A stretch of 44,701 nucleotides of DNA from DAIDKA01 sp036489445 (lineage in GTDB: Bacteria; Pseudomonadota; Gammaproteobacteria; Steroidobacterales; Steroidobacteraceae), in the NCBI GenBank assembly GCA_036489445.1, contig DASXFV010000020.1:1-44701 (forward strand). Reading direction: 5' to 3'. Shown piece by piece: positions 24,749 to 33,205 of the stretch. The number at the start of each line of letters is the position of its first letter. Position 1 is the stretch's first letter. The position numbers and the translations under genes are program-made. The notes below the pieces were generated by a model, which was given only the letters and a program-made list of their open reading frames with translations, was not told the DNA's origin and did not search any database.

Positions 24749-26032
24749 CTACAGCAGATCCTTGATCCGGTAGTACAGCATCGCCAGCACCAGCGCGGGG
24801 CGGCGCAGCGCCGGGCCGCCGGGAAAGACGCCATGCGGGATGCGCGCGAAGACATCGAAGCGAGCGGCCTGGCCCGCGATGGCCTCGCTGACCAGCTTGC
24901 CGGCCATGCCGGCGAGGGCGATGCCGTGGCCTGAGAATCCCTGCAGGTAGTACACATCCGGATTGAGGCGACCGAAATCCGGCGTCCGGTTGCGGGTCAG
25001 GTCCACATAGCCCCCCCAGGCGAATTCCACCTTCACGTCCTGCAGCTGTGGGAAGACCAGGGTCATGCGATGACGCGTCCGCGCCGCGATGCGGTCCGGA
25101 TCGAATCCGGCATAGCTGACGCCGCCGCCAAACAGCAAACGGTGGTCCGCCGTACGCCGGAAATAATCCAGCACCCAGTTCATGTCAGCGACTGCCGCAT
25201 TGTTGGTGATGAGCTGCTGCGCACGCGTAGCGCCCAGCGACTCCGTGGCGACGATGCAGGTGCCCACCGCCATGATCCGCGACTGCAGCGCGGGGGCCGT
25301 GGGGCCAAGGTATACATTGCCGCAGAGGACCAGCTGCCGGCAGCACACCTTGCCGCCGCCGGCCGTGCGTACGCGCACCGGCGAGCGACCGTTGAAGTCC
25401 ACAGCGCGAGTGCCTTCGAAGATCCGCACCCCCGCCCGCTCGGCCGCTGCGGCAAGACCCAGGGTGTAATTCAGAGGATGCAGGTGCCCGGCGTTGGAAT
25501 CGTATAGCGCCCCTCTGTAACGGGTGCTGGCCAGGATGCTGCGGACTTCCTCCTGCGGCATGTACCGCACACCCTCATACCCGTAACGGTGCTGGAGTTG
25601 TGCAATATAGGCGCGCAGCTGCATGTCCTGGGCGGGCTTGATCGCGGTGAGCATGTGGCCGGCGACATATTGAGCATCAATGCCGTATCGCTCGATGAGT
25701 TCCTGCACCAGGCGCATGCCTTCGACGCAGATATCCCAGACCTTGCGGGCATCGGGCGCGCCAATCAGCTGTTCCAGTTGGTCCTGGCTTGCGGCAACAC
25801 CTGGGAGCACCTGCGCACCACTGCGGCCGGAGGCGCCCCAGCCGATCTGCCGGGCTTCCAGCAAAATGACATCAAAGCCCCGCTCGGCCAGATGCAGTGC
25901 CGTCGCGGTACCGGCGATGCCGCCGCCAACGACGCAGACATCGCAGTCCTGGCTGCCGGTGAGCGCCGGGCGTGCGGGCGCCGGAGTGCTGAAGGCGGAA
26001 TAATAAGTGCGTGCGACGGGCGGGCCGACCAT
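24749..26032 (-). CDS. puuB: FAD-dependent oxidase PuuB-like (gamma-glutamylputrescine oxidase)
   Basis: The 427-residue DAO-family flavoprotein probably oxidises gamma-glutamylputrescine to the gamma-glutamyl aminoaldehyde with release of ammonia and peroxide. The FAD-binding fold is at 28-60 (DVCVVGGGIAGTATALHLAE, then LLEARQIGWGASGRSGAQ). Later blocks match E. coli PuuB closely in order: YRGALYDSNAGHLHPLNY, LVLCGNVYLG, LDYFRRTADHRLLFGGGVSY, TPDFGRL, YYLQGFSGHGIALAG and the C-terminal RIPHGVFPGG. It is divergent from puuD across a 260-bp region with candidate operators, placing the oxidase and the synthetase/hydrolase genes under shared control. Confidence 0.88.
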   Translation of the reverse strand: MVGPPVARTYYSAFSTPAPARPALTGSQDCDVCVVGGGIAGTATALHLAERGFDVILLEARQIGWGASGRSGAQVLPGVAASQDQLEQLIGAPDARKVWDICVEGMRLVQELIERYGIDAQYVAGHMLTAIKPAQDMQLRAYIAQLQHRYGYEGVRYMPQEEVRSILASTRYRGALYDSNAGHLHPLNYTLGLAAAAERAGVRIFEGTRAVDFNGRSPVRVRTAGGGKVCCRQLVLCGNVYLGPTAPALQSRIMAVGTCIVATESLGATRAQQLITNNAAVADMNWVLDYFRRTADHRLLFGGGVSYAGFDPDRIAARTRHRMTLVFPQLQDVKVEFAWGGYVDLTRNRTPDFGRLNPDVYYLQGFSGHGIALAGMAGKLVSEAIAGQAARFDVFARIPHGVFPGGPALRRPALVLAMLYYRIKDLL

Positions 26033-26048
26033 GGCGGCAACCCCAGGT

Positions 26049-26065
26049 GTTTAAAATATTTAAAG
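26049..26065 (-). promoter_or_regulatory. AT-rich palindrome near the puuB start (candidate operator)
   Basis: GTTTAAAATATTTAAAG holds the palindrome TTTAAA-ATA-TTTAAA, 17 bp upstream of the puuB start codon. It stands out in GC-rich surroundings and resembles the palindrome at 26261-26276 near puuD. PuuR boxes in E. coli are also AT-rich, so PuuR is the natural candidate ligand, but this is inference. Confidence 0.45.
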
Positions 26066-26242
26066 CGCCAAATGCCGCGCATCGCACACCGGCGGCAGCG
26101 CTCCGGGTACGCTCTGAGTTTACGCAAATGGCTATATTGTCGGGCTGAGTGAACAGTTTACCACCGATCCATTCCGGGCCAAAATGTGCGGCGGCGAGCA
26201 GCCGGCAGCCCTGCCATGTGGTGTAATGAGCCTGTGTGACAG

Positions 26243-26270
26243 GCACCCCAAGGGGGTGCTGTTTAATCTT
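26243..26270 (+). terminator. Hairpin plus U-rich tail in the puuD leader (possible attenuator)
   Basis: GCACCCC-AAG-GGGGTGC (26243-26259) forms a perfect 7-bp stem, extendable by CA/TG across a bulged G. It is followed by TGTTTAATCTTTT, so it has the form of an intrinsic terminator 33 bp ahead of the puuD ATG. No gene ends just upstream on this strand, so if functional it would act within the leader. The tail overlaps the palindrome at 26261-26276. Confidence 0.35.
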
Positions 26271-26276
26271 TTAAAC
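26261..26276 (+). promoter_or_regulatory. AT-rich palindrome near the puuD start (candidate operator)
   Basis: GTTTAA-TCTT-TTAAAC is a perfect 6-bp inverted repeat ending 16 bp before the puuD ATG. It shares GTTTAA...TTTAAA with the element at 26049-26065 at the other end of the same divergent region, which suggests one regulator acting on both puuB and the puuD operon. Confidence 0.45.
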
Positions 26277-26292
26277 GGCCCCGAAACAACTC

Positions 26293-27048
26293 ATGAAATC
26301 CCGACGCCCGGTCATCGGCATATCGGCCGATCGCCGCATGATTGGCAAACACGCGTTTCACCTGGTCGGCGAGAAGTACATGAAGGCGGTCACCGATGCC
26401 GCCGACGGTATTCCGGTACTGCTTCCAGCCTTGGGGGACAGCCGCGACATCGAGGAAGTCCTGCGACACCTGGATGGCATCGTGCTGCCGGGCAGTCCGT
26501 CCAATGTCGAGCCGCACCGCTACGCCGGCAACCCCAGCGTTCCGGGAACCTTGCATGATCCGGATCGGGATGCGACCACGTTGACGCTCATTCCCCGGGC
26601 GGTGCAGATGGGGGTGCCGCTACTGGGCATCTGTCGTGGCTTCCAGGAGATGAATGTGGCTTTCGGGGGCACGCTTCTGCAGCGGGTCCATGAAGCGCCC
26701 GGACATCTGGATCACCGCGACGATGAGAGTGCGGAACTGGAAGTTCAATACGGCCCGGCACATGAGGTGCGGCTGGAGCCCGGAGGGTTGCTGAGCAAAC
26801 TTGCCGGTACGCAGCACCTGCGCGTCAATTCACTGCATTGGCAGGGTGTCGAGCGGCTGGGCAAGGACCTGCTCGTCGAGGCCCGCGCCCCGGATGGTCT
26901 GATCGAGGGCTTCCAGGTGCGCAATGCATCGCGCTTTGCCGTGGCGGTGCAGTGGCACCCCGAGTGGCGGGCGATGAGCAATCCATTTTCGCGTGCGTTA
27001 TTTGCGGCTTTTGGCGACGCCAGCCGCGAGCGGGCCCAGACCAGGTGA
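26293..27048 (+). CDS. puuD: Gamma-glutamyl-GABA hydrolase PuuD
   Basis: PuuD releases glutamate and GABA from gamma-glutamyl-gamma-aminobutyrate, the last step of the glutamylated putrescine route. The 251-residue class I glutamine-amidotransferase-like protein has the nucleophile Cys in LGICRGFQE (C114) and the catalytic His and Glu in QWHPEW (H222, E224), with the family N-terminus RPVIGI and GIVLPGSPSNV. No clear ribosome binding site precedes ATG 26293; the upstream bases hold an AT-rich palindrome instead. It is the first gene of a tightly spaced run reaching 36731, with puuA starting 3 bp after its stop. Confidence 0.92.
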   Translation: MKSRRPVIGISADRRMIGKHAFHLVGEKYMKAVTDAADGIPVLLPALGDSRDIEEVLRHLDGIVLPGSPSNVEPHRYAGNPSVPGTLHDPDRDATTLTLIPRAVQMGVPLLGICRGFQEMNVAFGGTLLQRVHEAPGHLDHRDDESAELEVQYGPAHEVRLEPGGLLSKLAGTQHLRVNSLHWQGVERLGKDLLVEARAPDGLIEGFQVRNASRFAVAVQWHPEWRAMSNPFSRALFAAFGDASRERAQTR

Positions 27049-27051
27049 TTT

Positions 27052-28392
27052 ATGGCTACTGAGATTCGACAATTCTTCCGCGACCACGGCATTTCCGAAG
27101 TCGAGGCCATCATTCCGGACATGGCGGGAATCGCCCGCGGCAAGATCATGCCGGCCGAGAAGTTCGCCGAGGACGAGGGCATGCGGCTGCCGGAGAGCGT
27201 GTTCCTGCAGACGGTGACGGGCGATTATCCGGTGGATACCGGGGACGCCATGAGCCCGGCGGAAATCGACATTGTCCTCAAGGCCGATCCCAAGACCGTG
27301 CGCCGCGTGCCATGGGCGGCGGAGCCCACCGCACAGGTCATTCACGACTGCTACTACGGGGACGGCCGCCGGGTCGCCATGGCGCCGCGCAATGTGCTGC
27401 GGCATGTGCTGGAACTGTACGCGCAGCGTGGCTGGGAACCGGTCGTGGCGCCGGAACTGGAGTTCTACCTGGTCGAGCCGAATCTCGACGCGGATTATCC
27501 GTTGAAGGCGCCGGTGGGGCGTTCCGGTCGCTCGGAACCTGGCCGGCAGTCCTATAGCATCGCCGCAGTGAACGAGTTCGATCCGCTGTTCGATGACATC
27601 TACCAGTTCTGCGAGGACCAGGAGATCGAGATCGACACGTTGATCCACGAGGACGGACCGGCGCAGATGGAGATCAATCTGATCCACGGCAATGCACTGG
27701 ATCTGGCGGATCAGGCCTTCCTGTTCAAGCGCACGGCGCGCGAGGCGGCCCTGCGCCACAAGATGTACGCGACCTTCATGGCCAAGCCGCATGCCAAGGA
27801 ACCCGGCAGCGCCATGCACATTCACCAGAGCGTGGTGGACCGCAAGACCGGCAAAAACGTCTTCAGCAACCCCGACGGTTCTCCGTCGCAGCTATTTTTT
27901 TCACATATCGCCGGCCTGCAGCGCTACCTGCCGGCGGCGATGGCGCTGTTTTGCCCGAACGTCAATTCATACCGCCGCCTGACCCGCCATCAGACCGCGC
28001 CCATCAACACCCATTGGGGCTATGACAACCGCACGGCGGGCCTGCGTGTGCCCAACGCAAATCCCGATGCCCGGCGCGTCGAGAACCGTTGTGGCGGTGC
28101 CGACGCCAACCCGTACATCGCCCTGGCAGGCTCGCTGGCCTGTGGTTACCTGGGGATGATCGAGGGCCTGCAGCCCACGGATCCCATTGCCGGCAGTGCT
28201 CATGAACTGCCGTTCGGTCTGCCGCGCAGCCTGGACGGGGCGCTGCGTGAATTTCGGGCGAGTGAGCCGCTGGTGGAACTGCTGGGTCACGCCTTTGTCG
28301 AGGCCTTCGCGTTGGTCAAGGAGGCTGAGTATGAGGTGTTTCTGCAGGTCATCAGCTCCTGGGAACGCGAGCATTTGCTGCTGAACGTGTGA
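27052..28392 (+). CDS. puuA: Gamma-glutamylputrescine synthetase PuuA-like (glutamine synthetase family)
   Basis: The enzyme joins glutamate to putrescine with ATP, protecting the amine before oxidation. The 446-residue protein is a class I glutamine synthetase relative: N-terminal beta-grasp (IIPDMAGIARGKIMP), metal ligands in VAPELEFYLVE and QMEINLIHGNAL, the ATP/glutamate segment GSAMHIHQS, and NSYRRLTRHQTAP. It lacks the extra length and the adenylylation-site region of GlnA, as expected for PuuA/SpuI/GlnA3-type enzymes. Position between puuD and the importer genes supports this role. The exact amine (putrescine, spermidine or another) cannot be read from sequence. Confidence 0.88.
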   Translation: MATEIRQFFRDHGISEVEAIIPDMAGIARGKIMPAEKFAEDEGMRLPESVFLQTVTGDYPVDTGDAMSPAEIDIVLKADPKTVRRVPWAAEPTAQVIHDCYYGDGRRVAMAPRNVLRHVLELYAQRGWEPVVAPELEFYLVEPNLDADYPLKAPVGRSGRSEPGRQSYSIAAVNEFDPLFDDIYQFCEDQEIEIDTLIHEDGPAQMEINLIHGNALDLADQAFLFKRTAREAALRHKMYATFMAKPHAKEPGSAMHIHQSVVDRKTGKNVFSNPDGSPSQLFFSHIAGLQRYLPAAMALFCPNVNSYRRLTRHQTAPINTHWGYDNRTAGLRVPNANPDARRVENRCGGADANPYIALAGSLACGYLGMIEGLQPTDPIAGSAHELPFGLPRSLDGALREFRASEPLVELLGHAFVEAFALVKEAEYEVFLQVISSWEREHLLLNV

Positions 28393-28430
28393 CGGCGAGT
28401 GCGCTACCCGATCAGTTCGAGCGAAGTTCA

Positions 28431-29537
28431 ATGGCATTTCCACTGCGTATCCTGATCGCGGTCGGCGTGCTGCTGGCCTGCCTTGCCGCCTGTACCGGCG
28501 GCTCGACCGCCAATGAGCCGGTGCTGAATGTCTACAACTGGTCCGATTACATTGCGCCCGGGGTCATCGATGACTTCGAGCGCGAGTATGGCATCAAGGT
28601 CAACTACGACGTGTTCGACTCCAACGAGGTGCTGGAGACGAAGATGCTCATGGGGCATTCCAATTTCGACGTGGTGGTGCCTTCCGGGCCGTTCCTGCAG
28701 CGGCAGGTCATGGCGGGGGTCTACCGGAAGCTCGACAAGGCGTTGCTGCCGAACCTCAAATACGTGGATCCGGAAGTGGCCCGTGAGTCCGCGGTCTACA
28801 ATCCCGGCAATGAATATGGCGTCGACTACATGTGGATCACGTCCGGGCCCGGCTACAACGTGGCGAAGATCCGCGAGCGCATGCCGAATGCCCCGGCGGA
28901 TTCCCTGGCGATGATCTTCGACCCGGCCGTGGTCTCGAAATTCCAGGACTGTGGAGTGTCCATGCTCGACACCCCGACAGAGATGCTGGGCGCGGTGCTC
29001 CTGTATCTGGGCCGCAATCCAAACAGCGAATCGATCGAGGATCTGCACGCGGCCGAGAAGGCCCTGATGGCCATCCGCCCCTATATCCGCTATGTACACT
29101 CATCGCGCTACATTGATGACCTCGCCAATGGCGAGATCTGCCTGGCCATAGGCTGGTCCGGAGATGTCAAGCAGGCGCACGATCGAGCCCTCGAGGCCGG
29201 TCGCGGCATTGACATCGCTTACCGCATTCCCAAAGAGGGGGCGATGCGAAATTTCGACATGCTGGCGATTCCCGCCGACGCGCCGCATGTGAAGAACGCG
29301 CACCTGCTCATCAATTTCCTGCTGCGCCCCGATATTGCCGCACGCAATACCAATTACCTCAAGTATGCCAATGGCGATGACCCGGCCCTGGAGAACCTGC
29401 AGAGCGCCGTCAGGAATGATCCGGGCATCTACCCGCCGCCCGCCGTGCGCGCGCAGCTGGTGCCGGAACTGGCCAAATCCTTGCAGTTCACCCGCCTGTT
29501 GAACCGCATGTGGACTCGATTCAAGACCGGCGAATAG
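28431..29537 (+). CDS. potF: Polyamine-binding lipoprotein (PotF/SpuD-like)
   Basis: This is the substrate-binding protein of a polyamine ABC importer. The start at ATG 28431 gives a lipoprotein signal with lipobox LAAC (Cys21), so it should be lipid-anchored, unlike the soluble PotF of E. coli. The mature part begins with the family motif LNVYNWSDYIAPGVIDDFE and continues with DVVVPSGPFLQRQ, the MWITSGPGYN block and ICLAIGWSGDVKQA, which hold polyamine-contacting acidic and aromatic residues in PotF. GTG 28389, overlapping the puuA stop, is an alternative start but would push the signal 14 residues inward. It is followed 8 bp on by the ATPase gene. Confidence 0.92.
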   Translation: MAFPLRILIAVGVLLACLAACTGGSTANEPVLNVYNWSDYIAPGVIDDFEREYGIKVNYDVFDSNEVLETKMLMGHSNFDVVVPSGPFLQRQVMAGVYRKLDKALLPNLKYVDPEVARESAVYNPGNEYGVDYMWITSGPGYNVAKIRERMPNAPADSLAMIFDPAVVSKFQDCGVSMLDTPTEMLGAVLLYLGRNPNSESIEDLHAAEKALMAIRPYIRYVHSSRYIDDLANGEICLAIGWSGDVKQAHDRALEAGRGIDIAYRIPKEGAMRNFDMLAIPADAPHVKNAHLLINFLLRPDIAARNTNYLKYANGDDPALENLQSAVRNDPGIYPPPAVRAQLVPELAKSLQFTRLLNRMWTRFKTGE

Positions 29538-29545
29538 GGCATAAC

Positions 29546-30688
29546 GTGCACCAACAGCAATCAGGCGACTCCAGTCCACAGCATGCGTACGTGCGCATCG
29601 AGCATCTCACCAAGCGCTTCGATGATTTCGCGGCCGTGGAGGATGTCAGCCTCGACATCCATCGGGGCGAGATCTTCTGTCTGCTGGGTGGGTCCGGGTC
29701 CGGCAAGACCACACTGTTGCGCATGCTGGCCGGTTTTGAAACTCCGACGGCCGGTCGCATCCTGGTGGACGGACGCGACATGAACTCGGTGCCGCCTTAT
29801 GAACGGCCCGTAAACATGATGTTCCAGTCCTACGCGCTGTTTCCCCACATGAATGTGGACAAGAACATCGCCTTCGGCCTGGAACAGGAAGGCCTAAGCC
29901 GCGCTGAGATCAAGCGCCGCGTCGGCGAGATGCTCGATCTTGTGAAGATGGGGACCTTCGGCCAACGCAAGCCGCACCAGCTCTCCGGGGGCCAGCGTCA
30001 GCGCATTGCCCTGGCGCGCGCACTCGTCAAGCGGCCTAAGCTGCTGCTGCTGGATGAGCCGCTGGCGGCCCTGGACCGCAAGCTGCGCGAGTACACCCAG
30101 TTCGAACTCATCAATATCCAGAAGGTCCTGGGCGTCACCTTCATCGTGGTGACCCACGATCAGGAGGAGGCCATGACCCTCGCCACACGCATGGGCGTCA
30201 TGAATCAGGGGCGGATCGTGCAGGTGGGCACGCCCTCGCAGATCTACGAGTCCCCGGGTACCCGCTTCATCGCCGACTTCATCGGTTCGGTGAATCTGTT
30301 CGCGGGACAGGTGCTCGGAGCACCGCAGGAGCCGCGGCGCATCCGCTGCAATGAATTGGGCTGCGTGATCAGGGTCGATCGGGCCCTGCCGGCGCCGGCC
30401 GACGCCACGGTGTGGGCTGCGGTGCGGCCGGAGAAGATCGCCATGAGCCGCGAGCCGCCCGATGAGCTCACCGAGGTCAACCCTGACACGGAGAACGTGG
30501 CACGCGGGCGGGTTCGCGGCATCGCCTACCTGGGGGACGCGTCGGTGTACCTGGTGGGGCTGGATTCAGGACGCGAGGTGCGGGTCACGCTCCCCAACTC
30601 GGCTCGCGATGCCGAGCAGCGCATTGGCCGCGACGAGGTGGTGTTCCTGTCCTGGCAGGCCAGCAGCCCCGTGGTGCTGACAGAATAG
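29546..30688 (+). CDS. potG: Polyamine ABC transporter ATP-binding protein (PotG-like)
   Basis: The 380-residue ATPase drives the importer from the cytoplasmic face. It has Walker A GGSGSGKTT, the Q-loop in MMFQSYALFPHM, signature LSGGQRQRIALARAL, Walker B LLLLDEP, and the H-loop in VVTHDQEEA. A C-terminal TOBE region (about 290-380) is typical of the PotA/PotG group. GTG 29546 is chosen, 8 nt after the potF stop with TAGGG ahead; an upstream in-frame ATG 29510 lies inside potF. potH follows 13 bp later. Confidence 0.93.
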   Translation: MHQQQSGDSSPQHAYVRIEHLTKRFDDFAAVEDVSLDIHRGEIFCLLGGSGSGKTTLLRMLAGFETPTAGRILVDGRDMNSVPPYERPVNMMFQSYALFPHMNVDKNIAFGLEQEGLSRAEIKRRVGEMLDLVKMGTFGQRKPHQLSGGQRQRIALARALVKRPKLLLLDEPLAALDRKLREYTQFELINIQKVLGVTFIVVTHDQEEAMTLATRMGVMNQGRIVQVGTPSQIYESPGTRFIADFIGSVNLFAGQVLGAPQEPRRIRCNELGCVIRVDRALPAPADATVWAAVRPEKIAMSREPPDELTEVNPDTENVARGRVRGIAYLGDASVYLVGLDSGREVRVTLPNSARDAEQRIGRDEVVFLSWQASSPVVLTE

Positions 30689-30701
30689 GGCTGTCGCCTG
30701 G

Positions 30702-31604
30702 ATGGCTCAAAATCTTCACAGCCTGACTCAACGCGGACGCCGCCTGGTGCTGGGCATACCGCTGGTATGGCTGATCCTGCTGTTCCTGGTGCCCTTCCTG
30801 ATCGTGCTCAAGCTGTCGTTTTCCCAGGAGCGGCTGGCGATCCCTCCCTATGCGCCCTTTCTGACCTGGCTCAACCGGCTGCCGCATCCGGTCCTGCACC
30901 TGAGCAACTACACCTTTCTGTTTACCGACCCGCTGTACGTCAGTGCGTATCTGTACTCGCTCAAAGTCGCCGCCGTGTCGACTCTTTTGTGCCTGCTGCT
31001 GGGCTATCCGATGGCCTATGTCATCGCGCGTGCGCAGGGGACCTGGCGCAGCGTGCTGCTGATGCTCGTGGTGCTGCCGTTCTGGACGTCCTTCCTGCTG
31101 CGCGTCTATGCCTGGATAGGACTGCTCAAGCACAACGGCGTGATCAACAACATCCTGCTGGACCTGGGTGTGATTCACCAGCCCCTGACGCTGTTGCAGA
31201 CGGACTTCGCGGTCTATGTGGGCATCGTGTATTCCTATCTGCCCTTCATGATCCTGCCGCTGTATGCAAATCTGGAACAGCACGATGTCGGGCTGCTGGA
31301 AGCGGCAGCCGACCTGGGTGCACGGCCATTCACCACTTTCCTGCGGGTGACCCTGCCGCTGTCGATTCCCGGCATCATCGCCGGCTCGCTGCTGGTTTTC
31401 ATCCCGGCGGTGGGCGAGTACGTGGTCCCCTCGCTCCTGGGCCGCACCGACCAGCTCATGATCGGGCGGGTGCTCTCGGATGAGTTCTTCGAGAACCGTG
31501 ACTGGCCGCTCGCCAGCGCGGTGGCCATCCTCATGCTGTTGCTGCTGGTGGTGCCGATCATGCTGTTCCAGCATTCCGGGCGGCGGCAACTGGAGCACCG
31601 ATGA
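30702..31604 (+). CDS. potH: Polyamine ABC transporter permease (PotH-like)
   Basis: One of two inner-membrane subunits of the importer. The 300-residue protein has six predicted helices, starting with LVLGIPLVWLILLFLVPFLI, and the cytoplasmic EAA loop EAAADLGARPFTTFLRVTLP that contacts the ATPase, followed by SIPGIIAGSLLVFIPAVGEYVVP, characteristic of PotH/PotB. Its stop overlaps the start of potI (ATGA at 31601-31604). Confidence 0.93.
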   Translation: MAQNLHSLTQRGRRLVLGIPLVWLILLFLVPFLIVLKLSFSQERLAIPPYAPFLTWLNRLPHPVLHLSNYTFLFTDPLYVSAYLYSLKVAAVSTLLCLLLGYPMAYVIARAQGTWRSVLLMLVVLPFWTSFLLRVYAWIGLLKHNGVINNILLDLGVIHQPLTLLQTDFAVYVGIVYSYLPFMILPLYANLEQHDVGLLEAAADLGARPFTTFLRVTLPLSIPGIIAGSLLVFIPAVGEYVVPSLLGRTDQLMIGRVLSDEFFENRDWPLASAVAILMLLLLVVPIMLFQHSGRRQLEHR

Positions 31605-32449
31605 GAACCTCAGGGTGGTTTCCGCGCACGATGCTGGGGATGGGGCTGACCTTCCTGTATGTCCCTATTCTCTCGATGATGATTTTCTCGCTGAACAATT
31701 CGCGCCTGGTGACGGTCTGGGATGCGGCCCATTCGCCAACCTTGAAGTGGTATGGGGAATTGCTCGGCAATGACGAGATCCTCGGCGCGGCATGGCTGTC
31801 GATCCGGATCGCGCTGATTGCCGCCAGTGGGGCCGTCGTACTGGGGACCCTCACGGGTGTGGCACTGGCGCGTTTCGGGCCGTTCCGCGGCCGCACCCTG
31901 CTGGTGGGCCTGACCACCGCGCCGCTGGTGATGCCCGAGGTGATCACGGGGCTCGCCCTATTGCTGCTGTTCATCTCATTGCAGCAGGCGATAGGCTGGC
32001 CGCAGGGCACCGGGATGGTCACCATCATCCTGGCGCATATCACGTTCTGCACGGCGTACGTGGCAGTGATCGTGCAGTCGCGTCTGGTCGGATTTGACGA
32101 GTCGCTGGAGGAGGCGGCCCTGGACCTCGGAGCACGACCGGGAACGGTGTTCTGGCGCATCACCTTGCCCCTGGTAGCGCCAGCGCTGGTGTCCGGCTGG
32201 TTGCTGTCCTTCACCCTATCCTGGGATGATCTGGTCATCACGCAGTTCGTCGCGGGTCCGGGGTCCAGCACCCTGCCCATGGTGATTTTCTCCAAGGTCC
32301 GGCTGGGGGTCAGTCCGGATGTGAATGCCCTGGCCACGATCATGGTGCTGTTCGTGGCCACGGGGATTACCCTGTCGGGGCTGTGGATGCGTTACCAGAA
32401 CCGGCGACGTGTGCGCGACACGCAGCTGGCTACGGCCGCCAATCTTTGA
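31601..32449 (+). CDS. potI: Polyamine ABC transporter permease (PotI-like)
   Basis: The second membrane subunit of the importer, 282 residues with an N-terminal helix (MLGMGLTFLYVPILSMMIF) and the EAA loop EAALDLGARPGTVFWRITLP. The FTLSWDDLVITQFVAGPG block near residues 205-222 is typical of PotC/PotI. It starts inside the potH stop codon, so the two are translationally coupled. The kinase gene begins 10 bp after it. Confidence 0.93.
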   Translation: MRTSGWFPRTMLGMGLTFLYVPILSMMIFSLNNSRLVTVWDAAHSPTLKWYGELLGNDEILGAAWLSIRIALIAASGAVVLGTLTGVALARFGPFRGRTLLVGLTTAPLVMPEVITGLALLLLFISLQQAIGWPQGTGMVTIILAHITFCTAYVAVIVQSRLVGFDESLEEAALDLGARPGTVFWRITLPLVAPALVSGWLLSFTLSWDDLVITQFVAGPGSSTLPMVIFSKVRLGVSPDVNALATIMVLFVATGITLSGLWMRYQNRRRVRDTQLATAANL

Positions 32450-32459
32450 AGGCTCGGGT

Positions 32460-33203
32460 ATGACTGATAATCTGCTGGGTATTGATGTGGGCGGCTCGTC
32501 CGTGAAGGCGGGCGCGGTGGATGTGTCCACCGGCCAATTGCTGGGCGAAATGATTGCGGCGCCGACGCCCAAGGCTTCGACCCCCGAGCACCTCGCGGCA
32601 GTCATCGCGGACCTGGCCGCGCGCCTGCCGCAGGCGCGCGGCAGCGTCGGTGTCGCCTTCCCGAGCGTGGTGCGAAATGGGGTGATCCGTACGGCTGCGA
32701 ATATTGATCATTCCTGGCTGGGGGCCAATGGTGCCGCCGTGGTCGGCCATGCGCTCAACCGGCCGGTGATGTTTCTGAATGACGCGGATGCGGCCGGCAT
32801 CGCTGAGATGCGCTGGGGCGCCGGCAGGGGCGTCACCGGCACCGCCATCATGCTCACCTTTGGCACCGGCATCGGTTCGGCGCTGTTCGTGGATGGCAGG
32901 CTGTTTCCGAATACCGAGCTGGGCCACATGGAACTGAACGGCATGGACTCGGAGAAATTTGCCTCCGCGCACGTGCGTACCGCGCTGCAGCTGGATTTTC
33001 CTGCCTGGATTGAGCGGGTGAATCTGTACCTGGCACGCATGCAGGCGCTGTTCTGGCCCGATGTCATCATTCTGGGTGGCGCGGTCAGCGAGCGCTACGG
33101 GGAATTCTCCAACCTGCTCAAATGCGACGCGGAGCTGCGGCCGGCCCACTTCGCGGGGCAGGCGGGTGTCATCGGAGCCGCGATGGCCAGCATGGGGTCC
33201 TAG
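32460..33203 (+). CDS. ppgK: ROK-family polyphosphate glucokinase-like kinase
   Basis: The 247-residue ROK kinase fits the polyphosphate glucokinase group: GIDVGGSSVKAG (7-18), VAFPSVVRNGVIRTAAN, LNDADAAG with catalytic Asp108, TFGTGIGSALFVDG and TELGHMELNG. It lacks the zinc-binding Cys cluster of other ROK kinases, as PPGKs do. Such enzymes phosphorylate glucose with polyphosphate or ATP. GAAGG lies 7 nt ahead of ATG 32460. It sits between potI and an aminotransferase with gaps of 10 and 2 bp, which places it firmly in the polyamine operon although no link between glucose phosphorylation and polyamine use is known to me. Confidence 0.83.
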   Translation: MTDNLLGIDVGGSSVKAGAVDVSTGQLLGEMIAAPTPKASTPEHLAAVIADLAARLPQARGSVGVAFPSVVRNGVIRTAANIDHSWLGANGAAVVGHALNRPVMFLNDADAAGIAEMRWGAGRGVTGTAIMLTFGTGIGSALFVDGRLFPNTELGHMELNGMDSEKFASAHVRTALQLDFPAWIERVNLYLARMQALFWPDVIILGGAVSERYGEFSNLLKCDAELRPAHFAGQAGVIGAAMASMGS

Positions 33204-33205
33204 CC

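Noticed and set aside
26184..26558. Open frame overlapping the puuD leader, considered as a leader peptide
   Set aside because: It runs far into puuD in another frame, has no ribosome binding site and no run of regulatory codons.
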